Assembly: GCA_002421005.1 (NCBI GenBank)
Contig: DIJC01000004.1
Location: 474,738-538,737, forward strand
Source: Enterobacteriaceae bacterium UBA5654
GTDB taxonomy: Bacteria; Pseudomonadota; Gammaproteobacteria; Enterobacterales; Enterobacteriaceae
Reading direction: 5' to 3'
Length of the DNA: 64,000 bases
Position numbers and translations under genes: made by a program. Positions 62,441-64,000 of the stretch are shown one piece after another (positions within the stretch are counted from its first letter, which is position 1; each line of letters begins with the position of its first letter). The notes below the pieces were generated by a model, which worked only from the letters and a program-made list of their open reading frames with translations, was not told the DNA's origin and did not search any database.

Positions 62441-62620
62441 AACCCTTTCGCCCTGCCCTCATGCGCAAGCAGCCACGCCAGCCCGCCGATTATTGTGCGG
62501 GTTCAGGCGGATGGCGCCAACCGAAAATCGGCCGACTGTTTTTTCACGTAATTGCATTAACAGCGGCGCGGGAATGCCTGCTACCATAGGCGTAATTAAC
62601 TTTTTGTGAGGTTTTTTATC

Positions 62621-62965
62621 ATGGCATTTATCCCTAAAAATTATGCCCGGCTGGAATCCGGCTACCGCGAGAAAGCGCTTAAGCTGTTTCCGTGGGTGTG
62701 CGGGCGTTGTAGCCGTGAGTTTGTGTATTCAAATCTGCGCGAGCTGACGGTGCATCATATCGATCACGATCATTCCAACAACCCGGAAGATGGCAGTAAC
62801 TGGGAAATGCTGTGTCTGTATTGCCACGACCACGAGCATTCAAAATATACCGAAGCGGATATGTATGGGACGACGGTGGTCGCCGGAGAAGATGCGCAGG
62901 ATAGCGTGGGCGCAGCGAAATATAATCCCTTCGCCGATCTGAAAGCGATGATGAACAAAAAATAA
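62621..62965 (+). CDS. yajD: HNH-family nuclease-like protein YajD
   Basis: A 114-residue protein almost identical in layout to E. coli YajD: MAxIPKNYARLESGYREKA, a zinc CGRC, the HNH core LTVHHIDHDHSNNPEDGSNW and LCLYCHDHEHSKY, and the tail NPFADLKAMMNKK. It is presumably a nuclease; its substrate is unknown. I chose the ATG at 62621 with GTGAGG upstream. In E. coli yajD lies between secF and tsx, so the position here is unusual. Confidence 0.94.
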   Translation: MAFIPKNYARLESGYREKALKLFPWVCGRCSREFVYSNLRELTVHHIDHDHSNNPEDGSNWEMLCLYCHDHEHSKYTEADMYGTTVVAGEDAQDSVGAAKYNPFADLKAMMNKK

Positions 62966-62977
62966 GAACGTTAACGA

Positions 62978-63006
62978 TGGCCCGACAACATCAAGTTACC
63001 GGGCCA
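62978..63006. terminator. Hairpin between convergent yajD and yeaC
   Basis: A 7-bp stem TGGCCCG/CGGGCCA with a 15-base loop. No T tract on the plus strand. A weak candidate for a shared terminator. Confidence 0.4.
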
Positions 63007-63013
63007 GAAAGGA

Positions 63014-63289
63014 TCAGGATTTGAAGGTGGCAATCGATCGGGGCGCGATGCCGAAATCCTCTTTCAGCTGCTGCTTGCTTTTCATCACCATCTGCCCGCG
63101 CGTATCAATGGTCATATGCTGAGCGTCAGTGTTATGCCGTGCCTGCCAGAGCATCACCAGTTGCAGGCTGTTCTCTTTCTGTTCAGGCGTCAGCGCCACC
63201 CCATCGGGCCATTTGCCTGTTTCCACTGCGGTTGCCAGACGTTGATACACTTCCGGCGTCATACTCTCAATAAGGGTCTCAAGCTCCAC
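63014..63289 (-). CDS. yeaC: YeaC, DUF1315 family protein
   Basis: A 91-residue cytoplasmic protein (about 90 in E. coli) with the conserved SMTPEVYQRLATAVETGKWPDG and LVMLWQARHN segments. Function unknown. It follows msrB by 42 bases on the same strand and is probably co-transcribed with it, as in E. coli. Confidence 0.93.
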   Translation of the reverse strand: MELETLIESMTPEVYQRLATAVETGKWPDGVALTPEQKENSLQLVMLWQARHNTDAQHMTIDTRGQMVMKSKQQLKEDFGIAPRSIATFKS

Positions 63290-63331
63290 GCTTTTGCTCC
63301 TGCCAATGGAATAATTTGCTGAATCGATTTT

Positions 63332-63745
63332 TCAGCCTTTGATTTGCTCGCCGTTATCATCATCGGTAAAACTCAGAGAAGCCGAGTTAACGCAGAAGCG
63401 TTCACCGGTGGGCTGCGGGCCATCCGGGAAGACGTGTCCAAGGTGGGCATCGCAATTTCCACATCGAATTTCAATGCGTTGCATCCCGTGGGAGTAATCG
63501 TTCAGCGAGCGCACCGCCTCTTCACTGACCGGCTCATAAAAGCTTGGCCAGCCACAGCCGGACTCGTATTTTGATTGCGAATTGAACAACGGCGCGTCGC
63601 AAACCAGACAATGGTAAACGCCTTCGCGCTTATTGTGCAGTAACTGACCGGTAAACGGCGGCTCAGTGCCATGATTTTGCGTCACATAAAATTGCATTTC
63701 GCTCAGCGTTTTTTTCAGGGTTTCTGGTGATGGTTTGTTAGCCAT
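63332..63745 (-). CDS. msrB: Methionine-(R)-sulfoxide reductase MsrB
   Basis: A 137-residue enzyme, the same length as in E. coli. It reduces the R form of methionine sulfoxide. Zinc is bound by two CxxC pairs (HCLVCDAP and RCGNCDAH), and the catalytic Cys lies in [10 protein letters not shown] near the C-terminus. I chose the ATG at 63745 (MANKPSPE), as in E. coli; an ATG two codons upstream is also in frame. It is divergent from gapA. Confidence 0.96.
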   Translation of the reverse strand: MANKPSPETLKKTLSEMQFYVTQNHGTEPPFTGQLLHNKREGVYHCLVCDAPLFNSQSKYESGCGWPSFYEPVSEEAVRSLNDYSHGMQRIEIRCGNCDAHLGHVFPDGPQPTGERFCVNSASLSFTDDDNGEQIKG

Positions 63746-63863
63746 TTTCATACATCTCGCTGTAGTCGCACTTACATTTATAAGCCTATTCTAACAAAAC
63801 ATTAACATCATAGTCCCGCTATTTGTTCTAAACTTATCCGTTGTGCAAAGCCACCCCGAAAAT

Positions 63864-63879
63864 TGTGACGTTACTCACA
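63864..63879 (+). promoter_or_regulatory. CRP site in the gapA upstream region
   Basis: TGTGACGTTACTCACA, a perfect TGTGA-N6-TCACA CRP site. In E. coli the divergent gapA gene follows msrB and is CRP dependent, so gapA is expected just beyond the right edge. The window ends in its 5' region; no gapA coding sequence is present. Confidence 0.8.
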
Positions 63880-64000
63880 TTTTTCTGCGGGTAGCCCTTT
63901 AAAATTCCGGGCGCAGCCCATATGTGGTTTTCAGCCCAAAGGAAAAGTGGAACGGGTCAGTCGTCCAAAGGTTAGGCAGAGGATTGATTTGTCGCAATGA

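Noticed and set aside
62440..62620. Remnant of pncA between ansA and yajD
   Set aside because: I looked for nicotinamidase motifs in all frames and found none; the stretch is too short and without similarity that I could support.

Overview
The window is chromosomal DNA of a member of the Enterobacteriaceae. Nearly every gene has a recognisable E. coli K-12 counterpart (from memory, no search run), usually of the same length and in the same local order. The genus cannot be fixed from the sequence alone; an Enterobacter/Kosakonia-like genome is a reasonable guess. I saw no tRNA, rRNA, CRISPR array, transposase, integrase or prophage gene.

Left part (1-29200) follows the E. coli topA-trp-yciA block: yciN, sohB, yciK-btuR, rluB, yciO, rnm, the complete trp operon with leader and attenuator (trpLE(GD)(CF)BA), ompW, yciC, yciB and yciA. 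Several accessory pieces replace or interrupt that backbone. A five-gene PTS/alpha-mannosidase operon sits where E. coli has yciQ. A marR/oxidoreductase pair, a RyhB-like small RNA and an unknown membrane protein sit where E. coli has yciGFE. A YeiW-like cysteine-cluster gene lies between ompW and yciC. A LacI-regulator/GH13 glucosidase/PTS EIIBC cluster lies between yciB and yciA.

Right part (29200-64000) follows the E. coli yniB-to-gapA block: yniB, hxpB, ydjM, tcyP, cedA, katE, the chitobiose operon chbBCARFG, osmE, nadE, cho, ves, spy, the arginine succinyltransferase operon astCADBE, xthA, nudG, ynjH, gdhA, an unknown exported protein, topB, selD, ydjA, sppA, ansA, yajD, yeaC, msrB and the start of the gapA promoter region. 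The yciA-yniB junction joins segments that lie on opposite sides of the terminus in E. coli, as expected for an inversion spanning the terminus.

Themes: carbohydrate uptake by three PTS systems (mannosyl-type, alpha-glucoside-type, chitobiose), tryptophan synthesis, nitrogen scavenging (ast, sigma54-type promoter; gdhA; ansA), SOS genes (ydjM and cho with LexA boxes), envelope stress (spy, sppA, sohB) and iron response (RyhB-like RNA with Fur box).

Most worth a second look: the RyhB paralogue at 20790-20884; a single-base frameshift at an A8 tract that removes the C-terminal domain of the GH13 glucosidase, at a site able to slip back into frame; a trp leader peptide with only one Trp codon; and paired palindromes in the marR/oxidoreductase divergent promoter.
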